Shown here piece by piece: positions 43,768-51,920 of a DNA stretch of 64,000 bases (positions are counted from its first letter, which is position 1; each line of letters opens with the position of its first letter). The stretch lies in NCBI RefSeq assembly GCF_009733595.1, contig NZ_WOFH01000004.1:558001-622000 (forward strand). Direction: 5' to 3'. This DNA is from Actinomadura litoris (GTDB lineage Bacteria; Actinomycetota; Actinomycetes; Streptosporangiales; Streptosporangiaceae). The position numbers were made by a program, and so were the translations under genes. The notes under the pieces are model-generated. The model was given only the letters and a program-made list of their open reading frames with translations, was not told where the DNA came from and did not search any database.

Positions 43768-45699
43768 GTGAGACGACGCTTCCCGCGAGGCGGCGCCGGC
43801 GTGATCACCCTCACCGCCGCGCTGCTCGCCACCACCGCGCTCCCGGCGGGCGCCGCCGCGCCCACGAGGCCGGCGCGCGCCCCCGAGACCGTCCCTCGCC
43901 TGACGGTGAGCGGCGGCGAGACCCAGCCGGTCTTCTCCCGCGCGGACGCGGTCACCCAGACCGTCAACATCGAGACGACCGTCGACAGCGACGAGGACGG
44001 CGTCCGCGACCGCGTCCAGATGCGGATCATGCGGCCGAAGGAGACCGACACCGCCGGGCTGAAGGTCCCGACGATCCTGGAGGCCAGCCCGTACTGGGCC
44101 GGCACCCACAACGTCGACAACCACCCGGTCGACATCGGCGACGCGCAGGGCAGGGCGCTGGCGCCGAGCCGGCGCGACCTCGCCGGCATCTTCCCCGGCA
44201 TCTACGACAACTACTTCCTGCCGCGCGGCTACGCCATCGCGAACCTCGACAGCATCGGGACGGGCGGCTCCACCGGCTGCCCGACCTCCGGCGACCGCAG
44301 CGAGCAGGCGGGCGCCAAGGCGGCGGTGGACTGGCTGAACGGCCGCGCCAGGGGCTTCGCGCCCGACGGCACGCCGGTGAAGGCCGGCTGGTCGACCGGG
44401 AACGTCGGCATGATCGGCCAGTCCTACAACGGGACGCTGCCGAACATGGCGGCGGCGACCGGCGTGGAGGGCCTGAAGGCGATCGTGCCGATCGCGGGCA
44501 TCTCCAGCTGGTACGACTACTACCGCGCCAACGGCGGCGTGCTCGCGCCCGGCGGCTACCAGGGCGAGGACCTCGACGTCCTCGCCAAGGCGGTGCTGAC
44601 CCGGCAGAACCCCGAGGTCTGCGCGAAGATCATCGACGACATCGAGGCGAAGCAGGACCGCGAGACCGGCGACTACGGCAAGGTCTGGGCCGAGCGCGAC
44701 TACGTCGGGCAGGCCAAGAAGGTCCGCGCGGCCGTCATGGTCGTGCACGGGCTGAACGACTGGAACGTCAAGGTCAAGAACTCCGTCCAGTGGTGGAACG
44801 CGCTGAAGCAGGCGGGGGTGCCGCGCAAGCTCTGGCTGCACCAGGCCAACCACGCGACGCCGTTCCGCTGGCGCCTGGAGGAGTGGCTGCGCCAGACGCA
44901 CCACTGGTTCGACCGGTACCTCTACGGCATCCGCAACGGCATCGACAAGGAGCCGCGCGTCGACGTCGAGCGCGCCCCCGGGCAGTGGGAGACGGCCAAG
45001 GACTGGCCCGTCCCCGGCACCCGCACCGTCCCGCTGAGCCTCAACGCGGGCGACGCGGGGCAGCCGGGCACGCTCGCGCTGCGCCCCCGGCAGGGCGCCG
45101 ACCAGTCGCTGGTGGACGCGGGCAGGACCAGGACCGCCGAGGAGCTGCTGGTCAACGAGGACAAGGCCGACCCGAACCGGCTCGCCTACCTGACCCCGGC
45201 GCTCACGGCGCCGCTGCGCGTCAACGGGACCCCCGAGATGTCGGTCCGCGCCTCGCTGGACGGGCGGTCGCCGTACCTGACGGCGCTGCTGGTCGACTAC
45301 GGCACCGACGCCCGGCCGACCGGCGGCCGCCTCGACACCGGTGAGCGCGTCTGCTTCGGCCAGGGCGTCGCGGGCGACGACGGCTGCACCACCCGGCAGA
45401 AGCTGTACACCGAGACCGCCCCCTACAAGATCATCACTCGGGGCTGGCTGGACGCGCGGAACCGGCACAGCCCGAGCCGCACCGAGCCGATCACGCCCGG
45501 CAAGGCCTACGACTTCCGCTGGGACTTCCAGCCGACCGACTACGTCGTCAAGGCGGGCCACCGCCTCGGCGTGATCGTCCTGTCCACCGACTACGACTAC
45601 ACGCTGCGCTACCCGGCGGGCACCAAGGTCACGCTCACCCCGGGCACCAGCAAGGTCCTGCTGCCGCTCGCGCGGGGAGGCCGCGAGTCCCTCCAGTAG
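43768..45699 (+). CDS. Secreted Xaa-Pro dipeptidyl-peptidase (S15/CocE family)
   Basis: A 643-residue secreted serine peptidase releasing X-Pro dipeptides. GTG 43768 follows CAGGAG by 7 bases. The signal peptide covers about residues 1-32: VRRRFPRGG, hydrophobic core VITLTAALLATTALP, and an AGAAA cleavage site. The catalytic domain has GQSYNG with Ser219, Asp in VHGLNDWNVKV and His in WLHQANHATPF. The C-terminal jelly-roll includes VVKAGHRLGVIVLSTDYDYTLRYPAGTKVTL. A strong terminator follows 18 bases after the stop. Confidence 0.93.
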   Translation: MRRRFPRGGAGVITLTAALLATTALPAGAAAPTRPARAPETVPRLTVSGGETQPVFSRADAVTQTVNIETTVDSDEDGVRDRVQMRIMRPKETDTAGLKVPTILEASPYWAGTHNVDNHPVDIGDAQGRALAPSRRDLAGIFPGIYDNYFLPRGYAIANLDSIGTGGSTGCPTSGDRSEQAGAKAAVDWLNGRARGFAPDGTPVKAGWSTGNVGMIGQSYNGTLPNMAAATGVEGLKAIVPIAGISSWYDYYRANGGVLAPGGYQGEDLDVLAKAVLTRQNPEVCAKIIDDIEAKQDRETGDYGKVWAERDYVGQAKKVRAAVMVVHGLNDWNVKVKNSVQWWNALKQAGVPRKLWLHQANHATPFRWRLEEWLRQTHHWFDRYLYGIRNGIDKEPRVDVERAPGQWETAKDWPVPGTRTVPLSLNAGDAGQPGTLALRPRQGADQSLVDAGRTRTAEELLVNEDKADPNRLAYLTPALTAPLRVNGTPEMSVRASLDGRSPYLTALLVDYGTDARPTGGRLDTGERVCFGQGVAGDDGCTTRQKLYTETAPYKIITRGWLDARNRHSPSRTEPITPGKAYDFRWDFQPTDYVVKAGHRLGVIVLSTDYDYTLRYPAGTKVTLTPGTSKVLLPLARGGRESLQ

Positions 45700-45716
45700 A
45701 CCCGTCCCAGCGCCTG

Positions 45717-45754
45717 CGGGCCGGTGCCGTCGTGTTCGCGACGGCACCGGCCCG
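45717..45754 (+). terminator. Terminator of the dipeptidase gene
   Basis: Perfect 16-bp stem (45717-45732 with 45739-45754) around a 6-base loop, 18 bases downstream of the dipeptidase stop and 24 before the convergent enoyl-CoA hydratase stop. It can serve both genes. Confidence 0.85.
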
Positions 45755-45777
45755 CCTGGCTCACGGGCCGCCGCGCG

Positions 45778-46653
45778 TCAGCGGGCGGCGAACAGGGCGC
45801 GGAAGCGGCCGATCTGCTCCCGGCGCTCGGCGGCGCACTGCTGTTCGAGGGTGTTCGCGGGCGCCTGCCGGAGCAGGCGCTTGGTGGCGACGGCGGCGCC
45901 CGCGTCCACCGCGAGCAGGGCGGCGACCAGGTCGGCGACGGCCCCGTCGAGCGCGCCGCGCGGGACGAGCGTCTCGGCCAGGCCGAGCCGCGCGGCCTCC
46001 TCGGCGTGGACGGTGCGGGCGGTCAGGCACAGTTCGAGCGCGCGGGGCAGGCCGACGGCCTCGACGAGCGGCTTGGTGCCGGTCAGGTCGGGGACGAGCC
46101 CGAGCGCGGGCTCCTTCATGCAGAAGGCGGTGTCGTCGGCGATCACGCGCAGGTCGCAGGCCAGGGCGAGCTGGAAGCCGCCGCCGATCGCGTGGCCGTG
46201 CACGGCGGCGATCGTGACGATCTCGGGCCGCCGCAGCCAGGTGTAGGCGTCCTGCAGCTCCGCGATGAACCGGTCGGTGGCCTCGGCGTCGGCGCCGATG
46301 GGGAAGCCGTTCTCGGAGAACTGGGTGAGGTCGATGCCCGCGGAGAACGAGGGCCCCGCGCCCTTCAGCACGACCACGCGCACCGCGTCCGGCAGCGACC
46401 GGCCGATGGCGGCCAGGCCCCGCCACATCGCGAAGGTCATCGCGTTGCGCCGCTCGGGGCGGTTCAGCGTGACGGTCGCGACGGCGCCGTCGACCTCCAG
46501 CCGAAGGCCGGCCTCGGCGAGAGCCGCCCCGCTCGGAGGGGTCCCGCCGAGTCCGGCCCCGTCGAGGCTGGGCTCGTCCGAACCGGGCTCGCGCAGGCCC
46601 GGTCCCGGTGCGTTGGCCGGTTCCGGTCCTGGCTGCGCGCTCGCGTCCGTCAT
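45778..46653 (-). CDS. Enoyl-CoA hydratase/isomerase family protein
   Basis: A 291-residue crotonase-fold protein. A flexible Pro/Gly-rich N-terminal tail of about 50 residues precedes the domain, which opens with LRLEVDGAVATVTLNRPERRNAMTFAMW. Oxyanion-hole motifs are PSFSAGIDL and HGHAIGGGFQLALACDLRV. The stretch FCMKEPALGLVPDLTGTKPLVEAVG carries the Glu usually needed for hydratase chemistry. ATG 46653 follows GGAGGGAGCG. Substrate chain length is not determinable. Confidence 0.87.
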   Translation of the reverse strand: MTDASAQPGPEPANAPGPGLREPGSDEPSLDGAGLGGTPPSGAALAEAGLRLEVDGAVATVTLNRPERRNAMTFAMWRGLAAIGRSLPDAVRVVVLKGAGPSFSAGIDLTQFSENGFPIGADAEATDRFIAELQDAYTWLRRPEIVTIAAVHGHAIGGGFQLALACDLRVIADDTAFCMKEPALGLVPDLTGTKPLVEAVGLPRALELCLTARTVHAEEAARLGLAETLVPRGALDGAVADLVAALLAVDAGAAVATKRLLRQAPANTLEQQCAAERREQIGRFRALFAAR

Positions 46654-46722
46654 CGCGCTCCCTCCGCTGTGACCTGTGACGACGCGGGCACGAGGCCCGC
46701 GATCACGGCGCAGGGAGGCGCG

Positions 46723-46801
46723 TCGGGCCCACCCCGCCGTCCAGTGGGGCGGGCCCGAACCTGTCCTACGCCGCGGCCGAACCCTACTCGGCCGGCCGCG
46801 G
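46723..46801. terminator. Two hairpins downstream of the small HTH gene
   Basis: Hairpin 1: TCGGGCCC (46723-46730) pairs with GGGCCCGA (46751-46758), with a mismatch and four more C-G pairs inside. Hairpin 2: CCGCGGCC (46771-46778) pairs with GGCCGCGG (46794-46801). They lie between the HTH stop and the enoyl-CoA hydratase start on the same strand and should end HTH transcription. Confidence 0.6.
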
Positions 46802-46843
46802 CGGCGGGTCAGGCGGTGCGCTCATCCGGGGGTCGGTGTCCGT

Positions 46844-47056
46844 TCAGGACTTCTTGCCCCGGGTCGCACCGCCGCGACCGCGCAGGTTGACTCCGGACTC
46901 GGTCAGAATCCGGTGGATGAACCCATACGAGCGGCCGGTGGCGGCTGCCAGGGCGCGGATGCTCTCGCCGGAGTCGTACCTCTTCTTGAGGTCCGCCGCC
47001 AGCTTGTCGCGCTCGGCACCGGTCACGCGGGTGCCCTTCTTGAGGGTCTCGGCCAC
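46844..47056 (-). CDS. Small helix-turn-helix DNA-binding protein
   Basis: A 70-residue basic protein, highly conserved in appearance. Sequence marks are AETLKKGTRVTGAERDKLAADLKKRYDSGESIRALAAATGRSYGFIHRILTESGVNLRGRGGATRGKKS. The segment SIRALAAATGRSYGFIHRIL is a clear helix-turn-helix, and the tail is an AT-hook-like basic RGRGGATRGKK. GTG 47056 is chosen because GGAGG lies 5 bases upstream. Small HTH proteins of this kind are widespread in actinobacteria, but their targets are not established. Confidence 0.85.
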   Translation of the reverse strand: MAETLKKGTRVTGAERDKLAADLKKRYDSGESIRALAAATGRSYGFIHRILTESGVNLRGRGGATRGKKS

Positions 47057-47172
47057 GAGTACCTCCCGTAGTGATGTGGTGACCGCTGCGTTATCCCCCG
47101 CCATGATCAGTCATTCCCGCGCGTTCGGCTACCCACTCGGCCAGAAAAGATCTGCTGAAGGGCGTCCGCAGG

Positions 47173-48771
47173 TCACGCAAGTGCCACCAGATCAGCAAAC
47201 TCGTCACTCCAGATGTCTTCGACACCATCCGGCAGCAAAATCACTCTTTCCGGCCGCAGCGCGTCGACGGCGCCCTCGTCGTGGGTCACCAGTACGATCG
47301 CTCCGGCGAAGGTCCGCAGCGCCGCCAGGATCTCCGCGCGACTGGCCGGATCGAGGTTGTTGGTGGGCTCGTCCAGCAGCAGGACGTTCGCGCTGGAGAC
47401 CACCAGCATCGCCAGTGCCAGCCGGGTCTTCTCCCCGCCCGACAGCACGCCCGCGGGCTTGTCCACGTCGTCGCCGGAGAACAGGAACGAGCCGAGGATC
47501 TTGCGGACCTCGACCGGCGCCATCCCGGGCGCGGCCGACTGCATGTTCTCCAGCACCGAGCGCTCGACCTCCAGCGTCTCGTGCTCCTGAGCGTAGTAGC
47601 CGATGCGCAGCCCGTGCCCGGCCACGACCGCGCCGGTGTCGGGCTTGTCGACCCCGGCCAGCATGCGCAGCAGGGTCGTCTTGCCCGCGCCGTTCAGGCC
47701 CAGCACGACGACGCGGCTGCCCCGGTCGATGGCCAGGTCCACGTCGGTGAAAATCTCCAAAGATCCGTACGATTTCGACAAACCCTCCGCGGTGAGCGGA
47801 GTCCGGCCGCACGGCGCCGGATCCGGAAAGCGGATCTTGGCGACCTTGTCGGCCTGCCGCTCGCCCTCCACGCCCGCGAGGAGCTGCCTCGCGCGCCGGT
47901 CCATCTGCTGGGCCGCCTTGGCCTTGGTGGCCTTGGCGCGCATCTTGTCGGCCTGCGAGAGCAGCGCCGACGCCTGCCGCTGGGCGTTGGCCGTCTCGCG
48001 CTTGCGGCGCCGCTCGTCGGTCTCGCGCTGGTCGAGGTACTTCTTCCAGCCGACGTTGTAGATGTCGATCACGCTGCGGTTGGCGTCCAGGTGGAAGACC
48101 CGGTTGACGACGGCGTCCAGCAGGTCCACGTCGTGGCTGATGACGACCAGGCCGCCCTGGTGGGACTTCAGGAAGTCGCGCAGCCACACGATCGAGTCGG
48201 CGTCCAGGTGGTTGGTCGGCTCGTCCAGCAGGAGGGTGTCGGCGCCGGAGAACAGGATGCGGGCCAGCTCGACGCGGCGCCGCTGGCCGCCCGACAGCGT
48301 CCCGAGCGGCTGGGTCATGACCCGGTCGGGCAGGCCCAGGCTGGAGGCGATCGAGGCGGCCTCGGCCTCGGCCGCGTAGCCGCCGAGGACGTGCAGCCGC
48401 TCCTCCAGCCGCCCGTACCGGCGGACGGCGCGGTCACGCCCGGCGTCGGAGGCGGTGGCCATCGCCTCCTCGGCGGCCCGCAGGTCGCGGATCACCTCGT
48501 CCAGGCCGCGGGCGGACAGGATGCGGTCGCGGGCCATCTCCTCCAGGTCGACGCCGCGCGGGTCCTGCGGGAGGTAGCCGATGGTGCCCGAGGACGTCAC
48601 GCCGCCCTGCGCGGGCAGCGCCTCCCCCGCCAGCACCTTGGTGAGGGTGGTCTTGCCGGCGCCGTTGCGGCCGACGAAGCCCACCCGGTCGCCGGGGTTG
48701 ACCCGGAAGGTGGCGGCCTCGATCAGCAGCCGGGATCCGGCGCGCAGCTCGATATCGTTCGCGATGATCAC
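47173..48771 (-). CDS. ABC-F family ATPase
   Basis: A 532-residue protein with two ATPase domains and no membrane segment, the ABC-F plan: ribosome-binding factors for translation control or antibiotic protection. Walker A motifs are VGRNGAGKTT (domain 1) and LGLNGAGKTT (domain 2). Signatures are LSGGQRRRVELA and LSGGEKTRLALA, both followed by LLLDEPTN(H/N)LD. The linker (about 240-310) is a highly charged helical hairpin, ETDERRRKRETANAQRQASALLSQADKMRAKATKAKAAQQM. GTG 48771 has AGGGGAG 10 bases upstream. A short leader ORF precedes it. Confidence 0.92.
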   Translation of the reverse strand: MIIANDIELRAGSRLLIEAATFRVNPGDRVGFVGRNGAGKTTLTKVLAGEALPAQGGVTSSGTIGYLPQDPRGVDLEEMARDRILSARGLDEVIRDLRAAEEAMATASDAGRDRAVRRYGRLEERLHVLGGYAAEAEAASIASSLGLPDRVMTQPLGTLSGGQRRRVELARILFSGADTLLLDEPTNHLDADSIVWLRDFLKSHQGGLVVISHDVDLLDAVVNRVFHLDANRSVIDIYNVGWKKYLDQRETDERRRKRETANAQRQASALLSQADKMRAKATKAKAAQQMDRRARQLLAGVEGERQADKVAKIRFPDPAPCGRTPLTAEGLSKSYGSLEIFTDVDLAIDRGSRVVVLGLNGAGKTTLLRMLAGVDKPDTGAVVAGHGLRIGYYAQEHETLEVERSVLENMQSAAPGMAPVEVRKILGSFLFSGDDVDKPAGVLSGGEKTRLALAMLVVSSANVLLLDEPTNNLDPASRAEILAALRTFAGAIVLVTHDEGAVDALRPERVILLPDGVEDIWSDEFADLVALA

Positions 48772-48864
48772 AGTGACAGGGCTCCCCTGACGGACGGCTC
48801 GATGGACAGGCGCACGAAACGGCGCGCCGCGGTCGGGGTGACCGGGGCGCGCCTCGACGGCCTG

Positions 48865-48897
48865 TCAGCTCGGGAGCGAAACCATCCGCCCAGTGTA
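48865..48897 (-). promoter_or_regulatory. Promoter -10 and six-codon leader ORF upstream of the ABC-F gene
   Basis: On the minus strand TACACT (48897-48892) is followed after 6 bases by ATG 48885, which opens a leader ORF MVSLPS ending at 48865. Transcription would start at about this ATG, leaving a leader of about 115 bases before the ABC-F gene. Ribosome-mediated attenuation is known for other ABC-F resistance genes; here it is inference. The rest of the 310-base gap to 49081 shows no gene. Confidence 0.4.
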
Positions 48898-49081
48898 CGC
48901 GACGCCCCGGGACGCCCGGCCACGCCCGCTTCGCGGGTGACGGCCCGTGAGCGGGTGGGCGCCACGTACACGGCGGCCGGTACGGCTGCCTGCGCGGGGG
49001 CCGTCGCGGGGCCGTGACCGGCTCCGGCCAGTTCCGGCGCGGTGGCCGGTCCCGGCGGCGCGACCGGTTCCGGCGGCGGGG

Positions 49082-49843
49082 TCAGCCCTGGCGCTCGGAC
49101 GAGAGCCGCTGGGTGATCGTGTGCTGGAGCCGCTGGAGCCCGGACGTGCCGACCAGGCCGATCTGGCCCTCCAGGTCGCGCAGCAGCACGTCCTCGTTCA
49201 TCACGGCCTCCGAGGACTGCATCAGCACCGTGCCCTCGCCGGTGAAGTCGAACTGGTGCTCCTCGCCCGACGACCCGCCCACCCCGAAGATCATCCGTGC
49301 GGCGCCGAATGCCCCGCGCATGTAGGAGTGGTCGTAGTGGTGGCAGGGGGACGGGCAGTCCGCCCAGCCGAGCAGCGCCTGCGGGTCGACGCGGATCGGC
49401 GGCTCGACGAAGTGGACGGGCCCGTTGGAGGCCGCGACGAACCGCCCCGTCCCGATGAGGGTGAGGAAGCCCGGGATGATCGACTGCTTGAGCTCCAGGC
49501 CCGGCTCGAACGCCAGCAGGTTGCCCGCGCGGACGGTGAGGTTCCCGTTGTCGAGGTCGAAGGAGTTCACGTCGAACCCCCGGTCGGCCAGGAGGAGCTT
49601 GCCCTGCCCCTGCGCGACGATCCAGTCCTGCGCGTACAGCGGGGAGTTGAAGGTGTGGGCGACCAGGGAGTCCAGCGGCCCCGCCGACAGCGCCTCGAAC
49701 CTGATCTGCCCGTAATAGGCGATCATCTTGCCCTTCTGCGCGAACCACTGCCCGTTGAGGTCGACGCTGAAGGCGTAGGGGTTGACGTTGTCGTTGACCG
49801 GGAGCGTCCCGGGGTTCCAGGTCTGCGTGCCGAACGTGCTCAC
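49082..49843 (-). CDS. AIM24 family protein (third of three)
   Basis: A 253-residue AIM24 (DUF124) protein, a beta-rich fold related to the TRAP-like family, role unknown in bacteria. Visible repeats of the fold are GKMIAYYGQIRFEAL, GQGKLLLADRG, LTVRAGNLLAFEPGLEL and FTGEGTVLMQSSEAV. It has an insertion with DCPSPCHHYDHS between strands, with possible metal-binding Cys/His residues not present in its two neighbours. It starts at GTG 49843, two bases after the upstream AIM24 stop. Confidence 0.82.
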   Translation of the reverse strand: MSTFGTQTWNPGTLPVNDNVNPYAFSVDLNGQWFAQKGKMIAYYGQIRFEALSAGPLDSLVAHTFNSPLYAQDWIVAQGQGKLLLADRGFDVNSFDLDNGNLTVRAGNLLAFEPGLELKQSIIPGFLTLIGTGRFVAASNGPVHFVEPPIRVDPQALLGWADCPSPCHHYDHSYMRGAFGAARMIFGVGGSSGEEHQFDFTGEGTVLMQSSEAVMNEDVLLRDLEGQIGLVGTSGLQRLQHTITQRLSSERQG

Positions 49844-49845
49844 GG

Positions 49846-50499
49846 TCAGATCTTCCTCTCGCTGGCCTGGACGTAGACGACGCCGGAGCCGCTCAGCTCC
49901 AGCTGGAAGCCCTCGCCGGAGCCGCGTCCGATCAGGTCGCGCAGCCCGACCGCCGTGGTGAGCTTGTTCTGCACCTGGCCGCGGTGCGCCACGTACGCCT
50001 GCGGGTCGACGTGGACGGGCCGCTGCGGAGTGATCGGCAGCTCCATCACGCCGCCGTGCGACAGCAGCCCGCACGCGCCGTGCCCGGTGAGCGTCGTGGT
50101 GAACAGCCCCTGCCCGGTGACCGCGCCCCGGATCACGCCGCGCACGCCGCCCTGCTCGCCCATGAACATCGTCCCCACCTGGAGGGACGCGTCGTGCACC
50201 AGCAGCCGGTCGGCCTCGACGTAGAGGGTGTCGGCGCCGTTCAGCTCGACGACCGCGACGTGCAGGCCGCCGTGCCCGAACATGACGCTGCCCTGCCCGG
50301 TGACGTGCATCATCGCGGTCCGCTCGCCGGCGACGGCGCGGCCGAGCGTGCCGCCGATGCCCTGCCCCGCCGTGGTGGACGGCGCGAACGCCACCGGCCC
50401 GGTGTAGGCGAGCATCGCGCCGCGCCTGCTGTAGACCTCCTGCCCCGGGCCGATCGGCACCTGGAGCATCTTGGAGTTGATCGACTGGTATCCCGGCAT
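49846..50499 (-). CDS. AIM24 family protein (second of three)
   Basis: A 217-residue AIM24-type protein: INSKMLQVPIGPGQEVYSRRGAMLAYTG at the N-terminus, HVTGQGSVMFGHGGLHVAVVELNGADTLYVEADRLLVHDASLQVGTMF in the middle, and GFQLELSGSGVVYVQASERK at the end. The HGACGLLSHGG and HVDPQAYVAHRGQV segments match the first paralogue. ATG 50499 sits in an ATGA overlap with the stop of the preceding paralogue. All three are probably one transcript and may form a hetero-oligomer. Confidence 0.85.
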   Translation of the reverse strand: MPGYQSINSKMLQVPIGPGQEVYSRRGAMLAYTGPVAFAPSTTAGQGIGGTLGRAVAGERTAMMHVTGQGSVMFGHGGLHVAVVELNGADTLYVEADRLLVHDASLQVGTMFMGEQGGVRGVIRGAVTGQGLFTTTLTGHGACGLLSHGGVMELPITPQRPVHVDPQAYVAHRGQVQNKLTTAVGLRDLIGRGSGEGFQLELSGSGVVYVQASERKI

Positions 50500-51137
50500 C
50501 AGATCTCCAAGATTCCGCCGCGCTCGGCGGGCTGGACGTAGACCAGGCCGTGGCCCTGGTAGCGGAACTGCACGCTCTCCCCCGATCCCTGGCCGATCAC
50601 CGTCCGCCAGTTGACGTCGGTGACGACGTCCTGCTGGAGCTGGCCGTGGTGGGCGACGTAGGCGTGCGGGTCGACGCACAGCGGCGTCTGCGGCGTCACC
50701 TCCAGCGCGATCGCCGGGCCGTCCGACAGCACCGCGACCGTGCCGTGCCCCTCGACCTTGGTGGTGGCGAGGCCCTGCCCGGTGCCCATCCCCCGCAGCC
50801 CGATGAACTGGACGCCGGTCTTCAGGCCCCCGTCCAGGGCCAGCAGGCTCTCGGACTCGACGAACAGCGTGTCGCCCGTGAGCTGGACGAGCGTGACCTC
50901 GGTCGCCTCGCTCGCCAGGTACACCGTCCCCTGCCCGGTGATCTCCATGAGCGTCATGCCCTCGCCCGCGATCTTCCGCTTGAGGGCCCCGCGCAGGCCC
51001 TCGCCGCCCGTCATGCCCTGCCGTTTGAAGGCCATCTGGCCCTCGTAGGCGACCATGGAGCCGTTCAGTGCCCGGACCGTCTCCCCGGCGAGGTCGACGG
51101 CGAGCATTTTCGAGCCGTTCATTCGAAAGTGCGCCAC
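50499..51137 (-). CDS. AIM24 family protein (first of three)
   Basis: A 212-residue AIM24 protein beginning at GTG 51137 (MAHFRMNGSKMLAVDLAGETVRALNGSMVAYEGQ); ATG 51122 is an alternative. It carries the repeated GxGTV(Y/A) strands of the family (ITGQGTVYLASEATEVTLVQL, KVEGHGTVAVLSDGPAIALEV) and ends in FRYQGHGLVYVQPAERG. It is the promoter-proximal gene of a three-gene AIM24 operon and divergent from a small membrane protein. In Streptomyces such tandem AIM24 genes are also seen; function unknown. Confidence 0.85.
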   Translation of the reverse strand: MAHFRMNGSKMLAVDLAGETVRALNGSMVAYEGQMAFKRQGMTGGEGLRGALKRKIAGEGMTLMEITGQGTVYLASEATEVTLVQLTGDTLFVESESLLALDGGLKTGVQFIGLRGMGTGQGLATTKVEGHGTVAVLSDGPAIALEVTPQTPLCVDPHAYVAHHGQLQQDVVTDVNWRTVIGQGSGESVQFRYQGHGLVYVQPAERGGILEI

Positions 51138-51222
51138 GGACGGAGAACATACCGGCACCGGGGCCGCGCGCACCGGCGCGTTGCCGGTCCGCGTCGGCGG
51201 CGTTTCGGGGAGGATGGTCACC

Positions 51223-51618
51223 ATGTGGATCGCTCCCGAACGCCGCAGCCTCAGCCGGTGGGCCGTACCCGGGCTCGTCCTGGCAGCGGGGGTGGTGGTC
51301 GGAGCCGTGCTGGCCGCCGACGGGCGGAGCGGGACGGCCCTGACCGCGCTCGCCGCGCTCACCGGGTACGCGGGCTACCTCGCCTACCGCCGCAACGAGC
51401 CCGCGCTGCCGCTCGGCGAGGGCTTCGGCTCGGGCCACCGGGCCCGCGCCCACCTGCGCGCCGCCGCGATGACCGGCGACGTGGTGACGGTCGCGGTGGT
51501 GGCGGCGCTGGTCGTCCAGGCGCTGCGCGGCGCCGACATCGCCCCCTACGCCTGGCTCGCCGCGCTCGCGGGCGGCACCTACCTGCTGTCGGCCCTCGCG
51601 GGCGGGCGCGGGCTGTAG
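51223..51618 (+). CDS. Small multi-helix membrane protein
   Basis: A 131-residue membrane protein with four hydrophobic segments (about 14-31, 39-53, 82-98, 105-121). ATG 51223 is preferred to ATG 51214 because GGGAGG ends 9 bases upstream of it, while it abuts the earlier codon. No family was recognised. It is divergent from the AIM24 operon, which hints at a shared envelope-related role but does not prove it. Confidence 0.65.
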   Translation: MWIAPERRSLSRWAVPGLVLAAGVVVGAVLAADGRSGTALTALAALTGYAGYLAYRRNEPALPLGEGFGSGHRARAHLRAAAMTGDVVTVAVVAALVVQALRGADIAPYAWLAALAGGTYLLSALAGGRGL

Positions 51619-51920
51619 CCGGGCGGGCGCCGTGCGCCGGGCGTGCGCCAGCCGTCCGTCGGCCGTGCGTCGCCCGTCCGTCGCCCGTCCGTCGCACCGC
51701 CCCTCGCACCGCCCCTCGCACGCGCCGCTTGGAACGCTCCTATAGCACATTCTCCGGGGCGCGCACGCCATCGAGGGCCGCCACATGGCGCACACGGCCG
51801 GACACGACCCGGTTCCCGCCGGTGATCCATGCCACGACCTGCGATGATGTCCGGCGAATTATGCGTTAACTTCTCCTGACAACCGCCGATTCGGCGTGGT
51901 GAGGGCGACATGATGCGGCT
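51619..51920. repeat. Gap with short degenerate tandem repeats
   Basis: The first 100 bases hold low-complexity repeats: CGTCGCC/CCGTC units at about 51650-51692 and two copies of CGCACCGCCCCT at about 51693-51717. The rest holds an AT-rich stretch with TTAACTTCTCCTGACA near 51865-51880, possibly the promoter of the EAL-CBS gene. No gene is supported. Confidence 0.5.
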
